Assembly (NCBI RefSeq): GCF_024713975.1
Contig: NC_091098.1
Span: 15,920,316-15,984,315 of the forward strand
DNA from: Paralichthys olivaceus
Taxonomy: Eukaryota; Chordata; Actinopteri; Pleuronectiformes; Paralichthyidae
Length of the DNA stretch: 64,000 nt
Direction of reading: 5' to 3'
In this document: positions 13,624-26,599 of the stretch, one piece after another
Layout: each line of letters opens with the position of its first letter
Position numbering within the stretch: the stretch's first letter is position 1
Program-made: the position numbers and the translations under genes
The notes under the pieces: model-generated
What the model saw: the letters and a program-made list of their open reading frames with translations, nothing else
Database searches by the model: none
What the model was told of the DNA's origin: nothing

Positions 13624-15417
13624 ATGTCGACCACGGGTCCCATAAGTAATTATTATGTGGACTCCTTGATCAACCATGAAAACGAGGATGTCCTTGCTGC
13701 AACTCGCTTCTCGGCGCCCGGTTCGCACCCAGCCGGCCCTCGTCCGACGTCCCTAGTACCGGAGTGCTCCGACTACCCTTCCTGCAGCTTCGCACCCAAG
13801 GCACCGGTCTTCTCCACCTCCTGGGCCCCCGTGCACTCCCAGTCATCAGTGGTTTACCATCCATACAGTCACCAACCTCACATAGGCACAGACTCGAGGT
13901 ACGTGCGCTCGTGGCTGGAGCCGATATCAGGCGCCGTGACTTTCCATGGCTATCCGGGAAACGGCAGGCACTACGGGCTGAAGCCCGACGCCTTCCAGGA
14001 GCACAGAGCCGGCGAGTGCCTCGGCTCCAGCGGACGGACCTACACGGATTATCTGTACTGCTCGTCCACTGACACGCGAGACAAGACGCTGCAAAACATA
14101 CCCTCTCCCGAGTCGGAGCTCCTGGCTTCGGGGAAACATAAAGACGAGAAGCCGGAGCTAGATCCGAGTAAGTTCAAGCTCCTGCAGTCTTTTACAACCG
14201 GGTGGAAGTCTGTTGCTTTGAGATTGTGTAAAAACTGCTTTTGCTTTGGAGGCTTTTTAACGCCCCCGTATGAAATTATAAAGTGTTTGAGCCTCTTCTT
14301 TGCTGCGCAGCTCTGAATCGCCTCAGCTTTAGGGGGAGAAGCTTTAGGAACTATAAAAGACAAACGCTATTAGGCTGATATTGGGGCAATAAAACCAGAC
14401 GGGGTTGTAAACATGGACTCAAACCTACAGGAAGACGTTGAATTTGGAGGGACGTTGCTTGATGTGAAAAACGTGCGAAGTGTTTCTTTTTTAGACATGA
14501 ATCAATATTCATCACTAAATGCCTTATGGAGCATTTTTACGACCATATTTTGACCCCGTGCCATCACATACAGCACGTCAAGCCCCATGAGCCGAGTTTT
14601 AAAAAGAAATGTAGGCCAATCGTGCGAGGTAAAGCCACTAATTTCCATTTGACTCCCACTGGTAACCCACTTTATTCACACACATAAATACGAGAAGATC
14701 CACACGCAGATATATTTGCATTAAAACTCTGCTTTTCACTCCGGATCCAGAACAAATTCACATGACTCCTGCGGCCAACTTGAGGAATGTAGGGACACAT
14801 AGGAGGACTTTCAGCACGGACCTGTAACGGCTTGAACTACTGGCCATTTTATGGGCCAATAAAGTGAATAAGCGCATTGAGTATTTTACGACGGCGTGAC
14901 TCGCAAGTTAAAGTGACAAGGAAGCAAATCAGTGTAAAATGGAGCTGAGAATCTCTCCATCTAAATGTTGACTATCAGCTGCAACACCAGAGAACAGTGT
15001 GATGTATTTAAATTGACGCATCATCACCATCACCATCATTGGAATTGCTGTGAATCCAGAGGCGCATTTTTCCTCATGAGGCAGTCATTTAGTTTTGATA
15101 ATATCCCTGTGTGTGTCCCCCTCCTCTTATTTTTGTTATTTTCATCTTTATGGGGTTTTTTTATACTTGCAGATAACCCTGTGGCAAATTGGATACATGC
15201 CCGCTCCACAAGGAAGAAGCGATGCCCTTACACAAAGTACCAGACTCTCGAACTGGAAAAGGAGTTTTTGTTCAATATGTACCTGACTAGGGACCGCCGG
15301 TACGAGGTGGCCCGGGTCCTGAATCTGACCGAGCGGCAGGTCAAAATCTGGTTTCAGAATCGGCGAATGAAGATGAAGAAAATGAACAAAGAAAAGAGCG
15401 ATAGAAAAGAACAATAA
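13624..15417 (+). CDS. hoxc9a: Hoxc9a homeodomain transcription factor; exons 13624-14167 and 15173-15417
   Basis: Group 9 Hox protein of 262 residues; human HOXC9 is 260. It acts in thoracic/trunk patterning in the nucleus with PBC partners. The start [16 protein letters not shown] is the hallmark of Hox9 proteins, and the following SCSFAPK and VFSTSWAPV segments match HoxC9. Exon 1 ends in phase 1 at CCGA|gtaagt (14168). Exon 2 begins after ttgcag (15172), giving N-N-P-V-A-N-W across the junction; W188 is the PBX-contact residue. The homeodomain is about 194-253, with [15 protein letters not shown] and [11 protein letters not shown]. The intron is about 1.0 kb and holds a TTTTATGGG/AATAAAG motif pair near 14849. 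The neighbours (mir-196a upstream, hoxc8a downstream) are canonical. A possible poly(A) signal lies near 15645. Confidence 0.98.
14841..14864 (+). promoter_or_regulatory. Candidate homeodomain/Cdx-type element in hoxc9a intron
   Basis: TGGCC and GGCCA form a small inverted repeat around ATTTTATG, immediately followed by AATAAAG. TTTATG and AATAAA are the core motifs bound by posterior Hox and Cdx homeodomains. It lies 310 bases before exon 2. Function is inferred. Confidence 0.35.
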
Positions 15418-18400
15418 CGTGGACTGCAGTCAGAGGACACAGCCGTGATGAACAGTCACATGGACAGCACAAACGTACCAAAACACACGACGACCCCTTC
15501 CTCTCCTCCACCTCGCCACCTCTTCTTCATATTTATCACTTTGTTGGATTTTGTATTAACCTTCAGTTCGAGACTGTTTGATGCTGATCATGTTATTTTG
15601 CCATCGCACAAATTGTGTCAAGCGTTGAAGACAAGACAAAGAGAAATAAAAAAGAATTCTAAGAAGACACTTACATTCTGTTTTCACTTTGAAATACCTT
15701 TATATAAATACCTATTATTTTTTTGTTCTTGTAATAGAAAAGCCTACCACAGCAGTTTGTTTACGTTAGGAAGAAAAAAGAAAATACTTGAATTCTTTAG
15801 AATTTTGACAAACCCACAATAATTTATGATGTGAATGTTTTTCTCTCTCATGTTTACTTCCTTTGTACGTTGTTGTGCAGGTGTAGTATTTTGTACAGAC
15901 ACAGAAAACATCTGCGTTCTAGGTTGTCTTGTATTTTTTTGTGATAGTTGTTGCTGTATTTGTGCATCTTCTCTCTCTTTGGTTTTTGGATTGTAGTTTA
16001 CGAGTTTAATTATATAGTGTAGATATAGAAACTCTGCAAATATAAACATAATCACTAAGTGCTGGTTTTCTGTATTTATTGTGACTCAAAGTGGACATCA
16101 CGCTTGTGCGCATTTAGTAATTAGTCCACGGCTGCACTCGAGGGCCCAACGAACTGAACCTCATCTCACACAATATCTTAATTCAAAAAAGCCGCAGAGA
16201 AAGTGAAGCCAAGCCAAACCATTATTGTACAACCGAGGCTGCAGATCGCGAACATATTATAGCTTTCTAATTAATTGTGTCTCTATACAACTCTTCCTCT
16301 GCTGTGTTTTGGTCGTGCACAGCTATATAAGGCCTCCGTGAGCTCTGCTATTGCGCGTGATGACGAAGCCGAATCCCTCACGGTGTCTGCACAGTTAATA
16401 CTTGAGCAGGATACAGTTGTTTTCCTTTTTTGCTTTGTGTTATTTCTTTATTTAGTGGTTTGGATCAGCCGCATTTTCAGCGTTTACAAGTTACGCACAT
16501 TCTGAGGAAAATGTGCGTACAAATCAAATAAATACACATTAACCATTTGGAGAAAATGCGCATTTCTCCAGATATAATAATAGTAGTATGGTTTTGCGGA
16601 ATATAATTCTTTCTGCTGTTGTTTACATTTTACTAATGTGGAGGTGCTGCAGCAGTAGCCTACATTGTAAACTGTAAACAAAAATAATTTAAAGAGAGAT
16701 CATTTAAATGCATACAACACAAATACCTCATTTCTAAGAATGCGGGCAGATTGATATGTAGATATCAACAACTGCTGCGTAGCATTTAAAAAACAATCGA
16801 ACTGAATCTCTTTCTAAATGAGCTTTGACTTCACAGAAAACCTCAGACTGAATTTGAGCAGCTGAGGTTTAGGTGAGAGACAATTTCCCATGTCTCGCAT
16901 TTGTTTCCTGGGATAGGCCTAAATTGCCTTTTTGTGGTGGCAAACAATACGGACAGGATGCAGCAATTTCAAAGACCAATCCAGCACATTTCCGCTCGGC
17001 TCGGACAAAAATGCCAGTTTTACAGCCCCTGTTGGAGCTCGGCTGTTTGTCTCAAATGCAGACGAACAAAGCAAACTCGACTAACTGGCTAGACGTCTGG
17101 GCTAAATTACTTTATGGTTTTAATGGAAGGTGGTGGTGGACTCGTTCAAAGGAGAGTCATGCGCACTGTTCGGGGGGACTTCTTGCCTGATGGGCTATCA
17201 GCAGCCCCTCTGCACTTCATCCCATGAGTGGACTATCAGCCCACAATTAGATGGGAAAACGTCAATAGTTAATAAATAGTTCATAAATATGACTGCAGCA
17301 GTGCACCCTGGTACAACTGTAGGTACAGTGGCCGTGGCGATAAATGATAAAACACACATTTGGAGCTTGTACAGCACGGGATAGTGGAGCTGTTTACTTC
17401 CAGATGTGGTGGTAAACATCTGCTTTATTTAAGGAAAAAGACCAGATACATTCATGCTTTGGACAAATGGGGAGATCCTTTCTTTCCACTTCACCGTTGT
17501 CTCTGATTGGTGGATTCACTCAGGTTTAGGGACGCATCTCGACACTAGATGACGCTGTTGGTCCACGTTTTGAGCAGAGTGTGTGTGCGTTGAAGGGCTT
17601 TTTTTACAGCTCTGTGGCTTGGCTCAAGAATGAATAGTAACCTATCGATGACAAAATGACAGATATGGTCACGCACCGCATTTTGCGTAATAGGCCACAG
17701 AGCAGCACTCAGGAATGCAGCGAGGTGCTTGTTGTGTTGGAAACAGAAAGTGTGCAGATTGGATTTCTTTTATTTTTACATTGTTATTATTATTTAGTTT
17801 CCTTCCATGTTCTGGGGTAAATATTTATTTCTGTTTTTGCCAATTTGTTGTTTTGAAAATCTAATCCCATCTCCGAGATTCTATGAATTTACGTGGCTGT
17901 TGTGGTATTTTTTTATTACCTCTCATTGTGTGCTCTTTAGAACCGTCACTGGAGCTTATACTGGAATTACTTTTAACGAGGGGCAACAATATATACATTT
18001 CTATAAATATATAAATAGATTATAACGACAATATGTGTCTGGATTGTTGCTATTTTTTTAATTTGTATTTGTATTTTTAAAGCTGTGAAAAATAATATGT
18101 CAGTTATTCACCAATATTTTGGTGGAAAAACCCCAACTGACAATGTAATTAACAAAGAGACAGGAAACGTATTAAAAACATACAATTTCTACTTTAATAG
18201 CAGTTATAAAAAAAATCACATCAATTGCATTACATGGATACAACACATGGCAACACTGACAGCAGGAATAGCAACAACATTAGACAATAAATTGCATCAA
18301 AGAACCACAAAACATACTGATGATAATAATAATACTAATAATAATTTAGAAATTGCAGTTTCTTTTATTTAAGAAGAGCTACCTGCTCTTTTGTACATTT

Positions 18401-19745
18401 CCATGTTTGACGGTATAGGAACATCTGCACCAGCGCCCAAGAAATGTGCAACTATGATTGTCAATCTGCATATTTATAGAGTGTGAACGGTCTATAAATT
18501 CGCCCCGTGCGCCTTTCATATTTTACGATGATGCGTATAAAACGTCAGTAACCTCACAAAAACCACACTGGCATATTTGGAGAGGGGGGGGATGAGGGAG
18601 GGCGTCCATACGACTATTGAGCTGGGAAATGTGCGCGCGTTGATTGTGGCTAAACATCCCATGTAAAATTTTATGAACTCCTCCACGTGGGAGATTTACT
18701 GCTCATCCTCGTCGGTTTTACGGGGTCAGTAAGTGGCACCCAGTATTCATAGGTCGTGTTTATATTTGCGTGTGTCGGTGTTTTACAGCGCACGGTGCAA
18801 AGTGTGCCGCTCTGCTCCTGCAGCTCCACGACATTACACGGCCGGGATGTGTTGTGTGAAACCCCAAATGATTCGCCTGTGTCACACAGCTTCAGTTGTG
18901 TCTTGCTTTTGTACTATTTTGTAGAATTGCTTTTAACGATTCTCCACGAGCTCCTGGAGTCAGTAAAGGGTCAACTATTTTCTAGGAATTGGTGCGTAAC
19001 CTTCGTTTGGGCCTGAGAGGGCAAACACCAGCTCATGACACCTTTACATAGTAGATACTCCTGCTTCGTGCACCTCACTACCTCCATGCAGAGACGACAG
19101 GACAAACTATAAACTCGGACATGTGGTGAAAATGCATCATGCTTCACAGTCTTTACATTTGAGCCGTTTCCCCCCTCGACTCCATTGATCAGCTCGACTT
19201 TTTAAGTTATAAATACAACATTGATCACGTTTAAAGCCTCTTGGGTTGTTGGTTATGATTAGTGTATCCCCTCTCAAGGTGGATATATATACGTAAGGGC
19301 CCACGTCTGACCGGTCACAGAGAGATGAAGGGGTGGGGGGTGGGGGGGAGGAGGAGGGGGTGCGCCTGTGCATGGTGGGGGTGGTTGGGTGGGAAGCTCA
19401 AAAAAAAAAAAAAAGGAAAAAGACAGAAAAGAGCAGCGTCTGTGACTGTGCCGGTCGAGCAAGTCAGCTTTTTAACCGTACACATCCGAAGCCAAAGCCA
19501 TGAGCCGGGTTTGAGCCTCGAAAAAAAACCACCACCCCACTCACGACTGCGAGCGAAATCCGATGAGAGGAACGGCTCAGAGAGAGTGAGCTGCCGTAGA
19601 TTGTCCAAAGGGGCAGCGTTTCTCCTAGTTCCGGTTTGTCTGCCTGTGCGCGCTGCGCGAGTTGGGACCCTAAACAAAAGGCTGCCATCATCCTAAAGGA
19701 GATATTCCGCTGCGAGAGAGCCCGTCTGCTTGATGCCAACCAAAC
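15418..19745. other. hoxc9a 3' UTR and hoxc9a-hoxc8a spacer
   Basis: No coding exon was recognised. The first 0.3-0.7 kb is a plausible 3' UTR with AATAAA-type signals. In mammals an early enhancer of Hoxc8 lies in the corresponding spacer; a TTTATGG-containing AT-rich patch near 17110-17130 is a possible counterpart, but I cannot align it. A CACGTG box at 18684-18689 sits next to TTTTATGAAC. A TATA-like run near 19283 lies about 460 bases before the hoxc8a ATG. Confidence 0.5.
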
Positions 19746-21876
19746 ATGAGCTCCTATTTTGTTAACCCTCTTTTTTCTAAATACAAAGGCGGTGAGTCAC
19801 TGGAGCCAACTTACTACGACTGCAGGTTTCCACAAAGCGTCGCCCGCAGCCACACGCTGGTCTACGGACCCGGAGCAGCCGCGCCGGGCTTTCAGCACCC
19901 GTCCCATCATGTGCAGGACTTTTTCCACCACGGGACCACGGGGATCACGAATCCCGGATACCAGCAGAACCCCTGCGCTCTTGCGTGCCACGGAGACGCA
20001 ACGAAATTTTATGGATATGAAGCCCTTCCGAGGCAAACGCTTTATGGTACCCAGCAAGACGCAAGCCTAGCGCAATACCCAGACTGTAAATCGTCGAGCA
20101 GCTCTAACCCCGGAGAAGGACAAGGCCACTTAAATCAAAACACCTCTCCCAGTCTTATGTTTCCTTGGATGAGACCCCACGGTCAGAATCGTACAATTAT
20201 TTCCTATTCTTTCTGTGTTGCTCGGTGCGCGCGCCTGTGAGTGACTGTGTGTGTGTATGTGTGCGTCAGCGTGTGTCTGCCTGTGTGTTTGTCTGTATGT
20301 GTGCTGAATATGCCTGAGCACATGTGTGTATATATATGTGAGTGTGACTCAATAACTATAAAACGAAATAAGTGAGGGAACATGATGGGGCACATACAAC
20401 CTGTACTGCAGGCTGCTGTTACTCTGCAGCACATGTCCATACAGGGCTGAGTTGTTGCTTTGAAAAGTGCCTTTAAAACACTGGATTGCTCATCGCAGCT
20501 CATGACACCAGCTCTTTCAAGTCAATTATCGTTCACATAAGATATTTCACAAACTCCGGAAAGGCACTGTGGGGGGGAGATGATGAATAAGTCATAGTTT
20601 AAAATATGATGCTACCACACAGCTCAGAATGAGCATGCAGAGTGACAGGAGGGTTAGCTGCAGACACAGCATGTCCCGGTTTACCCAGAATCCGGGGTTT
20701 AAGGATTTGGGGGTAATTCGATCCACAGGCCCATCGTGGCTCAGACTCATACGGCCATAATCATAAAGGCTTTGTAGACATTACCTCTTCCATTCACGGA
20801 TCATCATGTTCAGGCTATCAGGCTACATTAACTCCACACAGGTGTAAGACTCATTTTTATCTGCTCAGAGACATTTAACATTAGCCATGCCCCCATCTGT
20901 TGTTACAGTGCACCTTCACCTCTCTTTCAACACAATACATTCACCTTATTTCTTTACATTTTACACTAGTGAGTGAGTGAGTGAGTGTGTGTGTGTGTGT
21001 GTGTGTTTGTGTGAAAATCAGACATTTAAAAGCCACGTTACTAGAGAGGAAAACCATGCTTATATTACTATAAAGAGGCTTTAATTTAAAATAGACTATA
21101 ATACACAAGGTTTGTAGGAACATGCCATAATATACATATAATATAATAATTCATAATTATAGCCCCACTCTTTAAAAAAATAAAAATACACCGTCTTCTC
21201 ATACTCACCTATAGGAACACTTGAAGTGGACGTTAAAGTTGCATCAGACAGCTGATCACTCCAGCACACACAACTGTAAATGGCACAAACATGAGTGAAA
21301 ATTACCATTAATACTAACTATAAGATTTTTATTTGAAATGTCCCCCAAGAGCAAATACATCTCACTGATAATGTACACAACATTTAAATAAAGCTTCCCA
21401 ACCGTCTGTATGAGTGGAAATGAGCTGCTGTGGGCTGAACGCCAGGATTAGTCGCCTATTCATGCTGATGGAAAATAAAATATGCAGAATTAATGCATGA
21501 TTTTATTTTTTTGAAATTGGGGAACCGTCCAGCTAACTTCTGGCTTTATTTCATTCAAGCCCCAGGAAGACGGAACGGGAGGCAAACCTACAGTCGCTAC
21601 CAAACTCTTGAACTGGAGAAGGAGTTTCTCTTCAACCCTTACCTGACCCGCAAGCGGAGGATCGAGGTGTCCCACGCCCTGAGCCTCACCGAGCGGCAGG
21701 TGAAGATTTGGTTTCAGAACAGGAGGATGAAGTGGAAAAAAGAGAACAACAAAGACAAGTTTCCGGGTCAGAGGGGAGAGGCCGAAGCCGAGGGCGAGGA
21801 GGAGGGCAACGAGGACGGTGAAGGGGAAGAGGCCGAGGAGAAAGAAGCGGAAGAGAAAGAAGAGACCAAGGAGTGA
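19746..21876 (+). CDS. hoxc8a: Hoxc8a homeodomain transcription factor; exons 19746-20181 and 21560-21876
   Basis: Group 8 Hox protein of 250 residues (human HOXC8 is 242). The first 30 residues, starting [18 protein letters not shown], and the [10 protein letters not shown] and [11 protein letters not shown] segments are diagnostic of HoxC8. The hexapeptide MFPWM is at about 138-142, just before the intron. Exon 1 ends in phase 1 at CCCACG|gtcaga (20182); exon 2 starts after ttcaag (21559), giving A-P-G-R-R at the junction. The homeodomain is about 149-208 with [15 protein letters not shown] and [11 protein letters not shown]. The C-terminal 40 residues are strongly acidic (Glu-rich), as in other HoxC8 proteins and somewhat longer. 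The presumed 3' UTR runs to an AATAAA at 23190 and carries two miR-196 seed matches. Confidence 0.98.
20753..20769 (+). promoter_or_regulatory. Candidate homeodomain motif cluster in hoxc8a intron
   Basis: GGCCATAATCATAAAGG contains two closely spaced CATAA cores, the type found at intronic Hox binding elements. Inference from motif and position only. Confidence 0.3.
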
Positions 21877-22627
21877 TTTTATGGTCCTTTTTTATGGTTA
21901 TATGGCTGAAAAAAGGAAGAAAAAGAGAGAGAGAGAGGTCCCATAAACAGAGGAAGAGTCACAAGGAGGCAGAGAGCGTCAACTTTATGACCATCCTTTC
22001 ATTTTGTCAAGAGGGAACAGGAATCCCACAAATATTGCTGTCATAAATAGACAAAATTCTCCCTTCTCACGATTCTCCCAACATCGCATTTCCGTTTGAC
22101 ATTTTGTAGAAGCTACACAAGCTTGTAGCATTTTGTTTTTTTGTCGTAGAAGAAGGGGGAATAAATCTAAAACGCATGTTAGATGGAAAATGGCTTAGCT
22201 CTTATTATTATTATTATTATTATTATAACTATTATTTGTTTTTTACTCTCACAAATTTGCTTTTTAATAATAACAACATCAAAAGCCTAGCCAATAAGAT
22301 CAAAGACATGACCAACGCCGACCTGTGTTGTAAATAGATAGCCTACATTCAAAAAAATAAGAACATCATTTCAGTCAGAGTAACCAATGTAGGCCTATAA
22401 CTTAGTAGTGAGTGTTCAGACATCATCATCATCATCATCGCAGCAGTTACATTGGCTCCCAGCCTGTGTATAACCCCACACGTTTTATTCTTCTAATTGT
22501 TACTGTAAACTGTTTTACTCGTCTTCATGTGAATGGCCTAGACAAAGATAGCCATTATAGCTCCTCAGACATCTTCTTGTTTTCTAGGATATACCAGGGA
22601 AATGCAATCGTTTGAAATCCTTTGATG

Positions 22628-22634
22628 CTACCTA
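22628..22634 (+). promoter_or_regulatory. miR-196 seed match (7mer-A1) in hoxc8a 3' UTR
   Basis: CTACCTA pairs with miR-196 nucleotides 2-7 and has an A opposite position 1. It lies 750 bases after the hoxc8a stop and before the AATAAA at 23190. Confidence 0.55.
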
Positions 22635-22848
22635 AAACCTGGGGAAATTGCAATAGAGATTTCTGAATATAAGAGATTTCATATGGTTTTAATTTTGAAA
22701 GTGTTCTATATCAAAAACCTTATATTAAGTTATGTATGTAGCATTTACCCAATATTACAATATACACTTGTTTGAAGACAATTTGTGAGTCTTGGGAAGA
22801 CAATTATAGCTCAAAGCCAAGCGAACAAGTTAGAGATTGTACCACGGC

Positions 22849-22856
22849 ACTACCTA
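22849..22856 (+). promoter_or_regulatory. miR-196 seed match (8mer) in hoxc8a 3' UTR
   Basis: ACTACCTA is a full 8mer match to the miR-196 seed, in the same presumed 3' UTR as the 7mer at 22628. Hoxc8 is an established miR-196 target in vertebrates, which supports this site being real. Confidence 0.75.
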
Positions 22857-25310
22857 AACTCAGAGCCTTGCCTTTGCAGAATTTATATTCCACACTTACA
22901 TGGCATCGCTCTGATCTGATCGCAAGCTATTTCCCCAACAACTAAAACTGCCTATAACGCACATTTTACTGTGTATGATAATACCTGCTACAATTACAAC
23001 GATTAAACAAAAAAAGTAAGGGAATTTTTATTTTAATGTGCTGGTGATATAGCGTAGTTGTTTTGCACTGAATATAATCTTTATGTACGTCTTGTTATAT
23101 ATTGATGTGAACAATATGCTCGTTTCCTGGTGTTTCTCCTGTGAAAGACGGATTTGTGTGTCCCCCGCCATTGTTGATGTAAAATCACGAATAAACAAGA
23201 TGGCTCACAGTCATTTCTGTTTTTTTTATTGATATTACCGCCTCGGTTATACTGTAGCTACTCCCACCTTCCACCCAAAACACACATCAAAATAAGAGCA
23301 TGCATACGTAAAGTGAAAAACCAATAGTCCACAATTTTTTTTTATTGATTTGCCAATTCAGTTTTTCTCTCTAAGATCCAGACTTTTAGATGCAATAGAA
23401 ACCACCAGGGCTCAATATATAACCCTCAGTTTTCATATCATAACATTTCCAGAGGTCATTTGGAACAAATAATGAACCCTTCTACTTGGACTGGAAATGC
23501 ACCAATGCTGGTGTTTTGATGATGCTTTAATTTCCAGGCCATGTGCGCAAAATGTTTAACAGGCGGTGGCAGGAGGGAAGAGGAATGCTGAAGCTTATTT
23601 AATCGCCCATTCTTTGAAGTTTGCATAATTTAAACTTTGCAACTCAATCGATTAAATAAACGCCAGACTTGCCTTTGCGCACGTATCCCTTTACCTTTTA
23701 AGGAGAGGCTGTGGGTCCCGGTCACAGCATGCGCCCTTTCCAAAGCCTGGATCGTATTTGATTCATCTTCTTAATAAAATATAAAAAACAAACTTCCTCT
23801 CTTCAGGGAGGACGCCAAGCTTTTCTTAATGAATCTTGGGATGAATGATGGCAGTTTGAGAAGAGATTAACAAACATCTGCTGGCGTGTTATGTTCATCA
23901 TCAGACTAAATAATGGCAAAGCATGGGGGAGGCTTTGAGCGCCGGAGGTGTTGCGTCCAGACGGAACCTCTGGAATCAAAGCGAGTGAGAGGCCAAGTGC
24001 AGGTATAACACCTTGAGTCCCATCTTCTCCTCCTGCTGTGTTTATGGTCACCGCTTAAAACTCAACTCATATATGAGCAGCAGCCCCCGTAAAACCGAGA
24101 GCCACGTTTATTTTTGCACAGCAACGTGTCTCAAATACATCAATCCAGGTCACTTCAAGTGTTGTTACATCTGCTCAAACACCAGGACCTGCTCGATTAT
24201 ATTCATAGACATCCGATCCCCCTTTTTCAAAACGTGTAATCTGACCTACCCTCCACCTAATGTTTGAAGCACAATTTCACATGTATTCCAGAGCTGCATT
24301 TTTAAAAATGAAGGCCCAGACACACCGCTGTGTTACTGCTGCTGACTTTCCCTTTTTTTAATTTGACTTTCTTATATAAATTTATTAGTGCTACTTAGCA
24401 ACTAATTGCTGCTGTCGTCTCTCCCTGTGGTTGGAGTCAGTCTCAAGCATCTAAATTATTTAAAGCTCCTGGTGCGTCAGGTCTCCCTGCTTTTTTTTTA
24501 ATCTGCCCAGGTAGGCCTATTATCATACTAAACTATTTGAGCCTATTAACTATTAAGCTGAAGTGATCCTTTTGGTGTGTATGTCAGACACTGTGTGTGT
24601 AAATACTTAAACGGTGGAGACTAGTATCAGATGTGGGCGTCAGAGGAATATATGATAGGTCTATCTTTAAATTCAAATTGAATGTGTTTATTTTATTTTT
24701 AATTGAGCAGGTGGATAGTGGGATTTGGAAAATTCAGACTTATGTTAATTCGTTTTTTTAAAAGACAGATGAAAAAGAAAGGAGCTGCAGCTGTTTCTTC
24801 ATTTAATATTTTTTTATTTACGTTCAACCCCAGTAAAACTAACCTGTGGAGAAAAACATGAGCAACAACTGAGAACAACATTTCTTGTGTTTGATTGGTA
24901 AAATTCAACACGTCTAATGAATAGAGTTCCATCGAAGGCACAGAGTTACAGGATGTATGTGATTTTCATAACATTTATTTTTAATTCAGAAGTTCACCTT
25001 GATACAAAACGTGAATAGTGCAGAATTAATACAACAGAGGCAAATGGGGGTTTGCAGATTCTCACTTCAGCGTCGTTCCCCTCTCTGTCTGATTTTGCTT
25101 TATTTTTCCCCTGAATGAATCAATGTTGCTTCAAAGCGCATCCTCCTCACCCAGGCCCTTTTCCTCTGTTTGCCTGCGTGTCTTCTTTAGAACATTTCCG
25201 GATGTGTGCCCCCCCAAGTCGAAGCTATTCTGTGCCACGGATTTCGGGGCCCTTTGTGTGTGTCTGTGTGTGTGCGTGCGTTTGTGTACTTTTACCATAG
25301 GGTTGACATT

Positions 25311-25350
25311 GCCAATAAAGTTTAGTGGACCCGCTGTAAACTTTATTGGC
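25311..25350. repeat. Perfect 14-bp inverted repeat with 12-nt loop
   Basis: GCCAATAAAGTTTA at 25311-25324 is the exact reverse complement of 25337-25350. The loop contains GTGGACCC (25325-25332), which is itself the reverse complement of GGGTCCAC at 25363-25370. No known family is recognised. Confidence 0.85.
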
Positions 25351-26432
25351 GGTGTAAAGGATGGGTCCACATCTTTTTCTCTCTGTGTGTATAGCCAAGG
25401 CTCAGTGTGGAGATCACGGCCTGCAAGGAAAAGATGCACCGCTCATCCAAGTACGTAACATAGATTCATTCTGATTCTTTATTTCATTCGTTGTATAATC
25501 TATTTTTTATATATCAGAAAAGCTAGAGGTCTTTGATCTGAGTCATTTGCGAGATCAAACCTGCGCGTTGAGCTCAAATGAAATGATGTATCCTGTGTTG
25601 TTCATCCTGAATCCTCGTATTTTCCATGTATTTCGATGCTGTAATTTTGCAGAAGGCGAAATGAGCATCCCATAAACCCAGTGGTTGCCTCGTGTTCTCC
25701 ATATATCTCACATGAAAAGTGCATGTCCATGTTCTCCTAAGGTAAATATATATTTTCTTTACTAAACCTGTTGAAAGTCAGAACCAAATTTACAGTGTGG
25801 CAGTAATATTTTTCCCTTTGTCATGAGGTTTGACAGCTGATGTGTTGCGGTTGTTCACTGCAGGCTCCATCTTCACTTTACCTGCTTTTCCAGTTTGAAG
25901 GAAAAATGCGATGGGTTGTAGCAAAAAAAAAAGGACATCATTTTGACTGTCTGTGCATCATGAAACTTGTAGTTTAGAAGATGCTGGATGTGTGGAGCAG
26001 TGACATTTGATAACTGTCTTGTAATCCATCCTCTGTGTCAGCCAATGAGACAGAGGCCCTCATTTGGAAGTATAGTTCAGCCTGATCTAAGTTTAATAAG
26101 ACCTCTCTGTCTCCATGTCGCTTTCCCGCTCTCCCCTCCCTCTCCTTCCTACTCACACACTTTTATTTCCCATTTCCCGTTGGCTCGGGCACCTACATGT
26201 TGGCACACAGCCTGTCCACCAAAGAGGGAGAGACTGTCATATCTCTCTGACGCACGTCTAATTTGTGGCATATGGGGGAAATTTCCGTCATTTCCATATC
26301 TTGTGGCCAATTTTAGTTTTGTCACATTGTGGGAAAATAGGAAAAGGAGAGAGATGGGTGCAAACATTCCTGGTTGTTAAAGGGAGAAATTTACAGCTGA
26401 GTAATAAAAGTTTACGACTGAATCCTTCCTGC

Positions 26433-26576
26433 GATTGGCTGCGGCGAGCCACGTGGCGCACGCTCTATGAACATGAACTTTATGCTGTTGTCTATTCTCT
26501 AGTCCTTCCCTTGTATCAGCAGCAGACCAAGCTTGGGCGTAGAAACCTGTTTTTTCTCCTTTAATCGAATATAAAA
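26433..26576 (+). promoter_or_regulatory. Promoter of a distal first exon between hoxc8a and hoxc6a
   Basis: A reversed CCAAT box (GATTGG, 26433-26438), a CACGTG E-box (26450-26455) and a TATA box (TATAAAA, 26570-26576) are arranged as in a typical RNA polymerase II promoter. Initiation would be expected near 26600. In mammals HOXC6, HOXC5 and HOXC4 share a distal noncoding first exon upstream of HOXC6; this is the likely fish counterpart. Confidence 0.55.
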
Positions 26577-26599
26577 ACGCTGCACTGTCTCTCTGGCTC

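Noticed and set aside
16873-17190. 105-codon open frame between hoxc9a and hoxc8a
   Set aside because: No domain resemblance, no splice context; length is within chance for this much sequence.
19262-19696. 144-codon open frame before hoxc8a
   Set aside because: Lies in the hoxc8a promoter/5' UTR with low-complexity Lys and Gly runs; no family features.
12301-20897. Shared 15-mer AGCCATGCCCCCATC at 12301 and 20883
   Set aside because: A few exact 15-mer repeats are expected by chance in 64 kb and flanks do not match.
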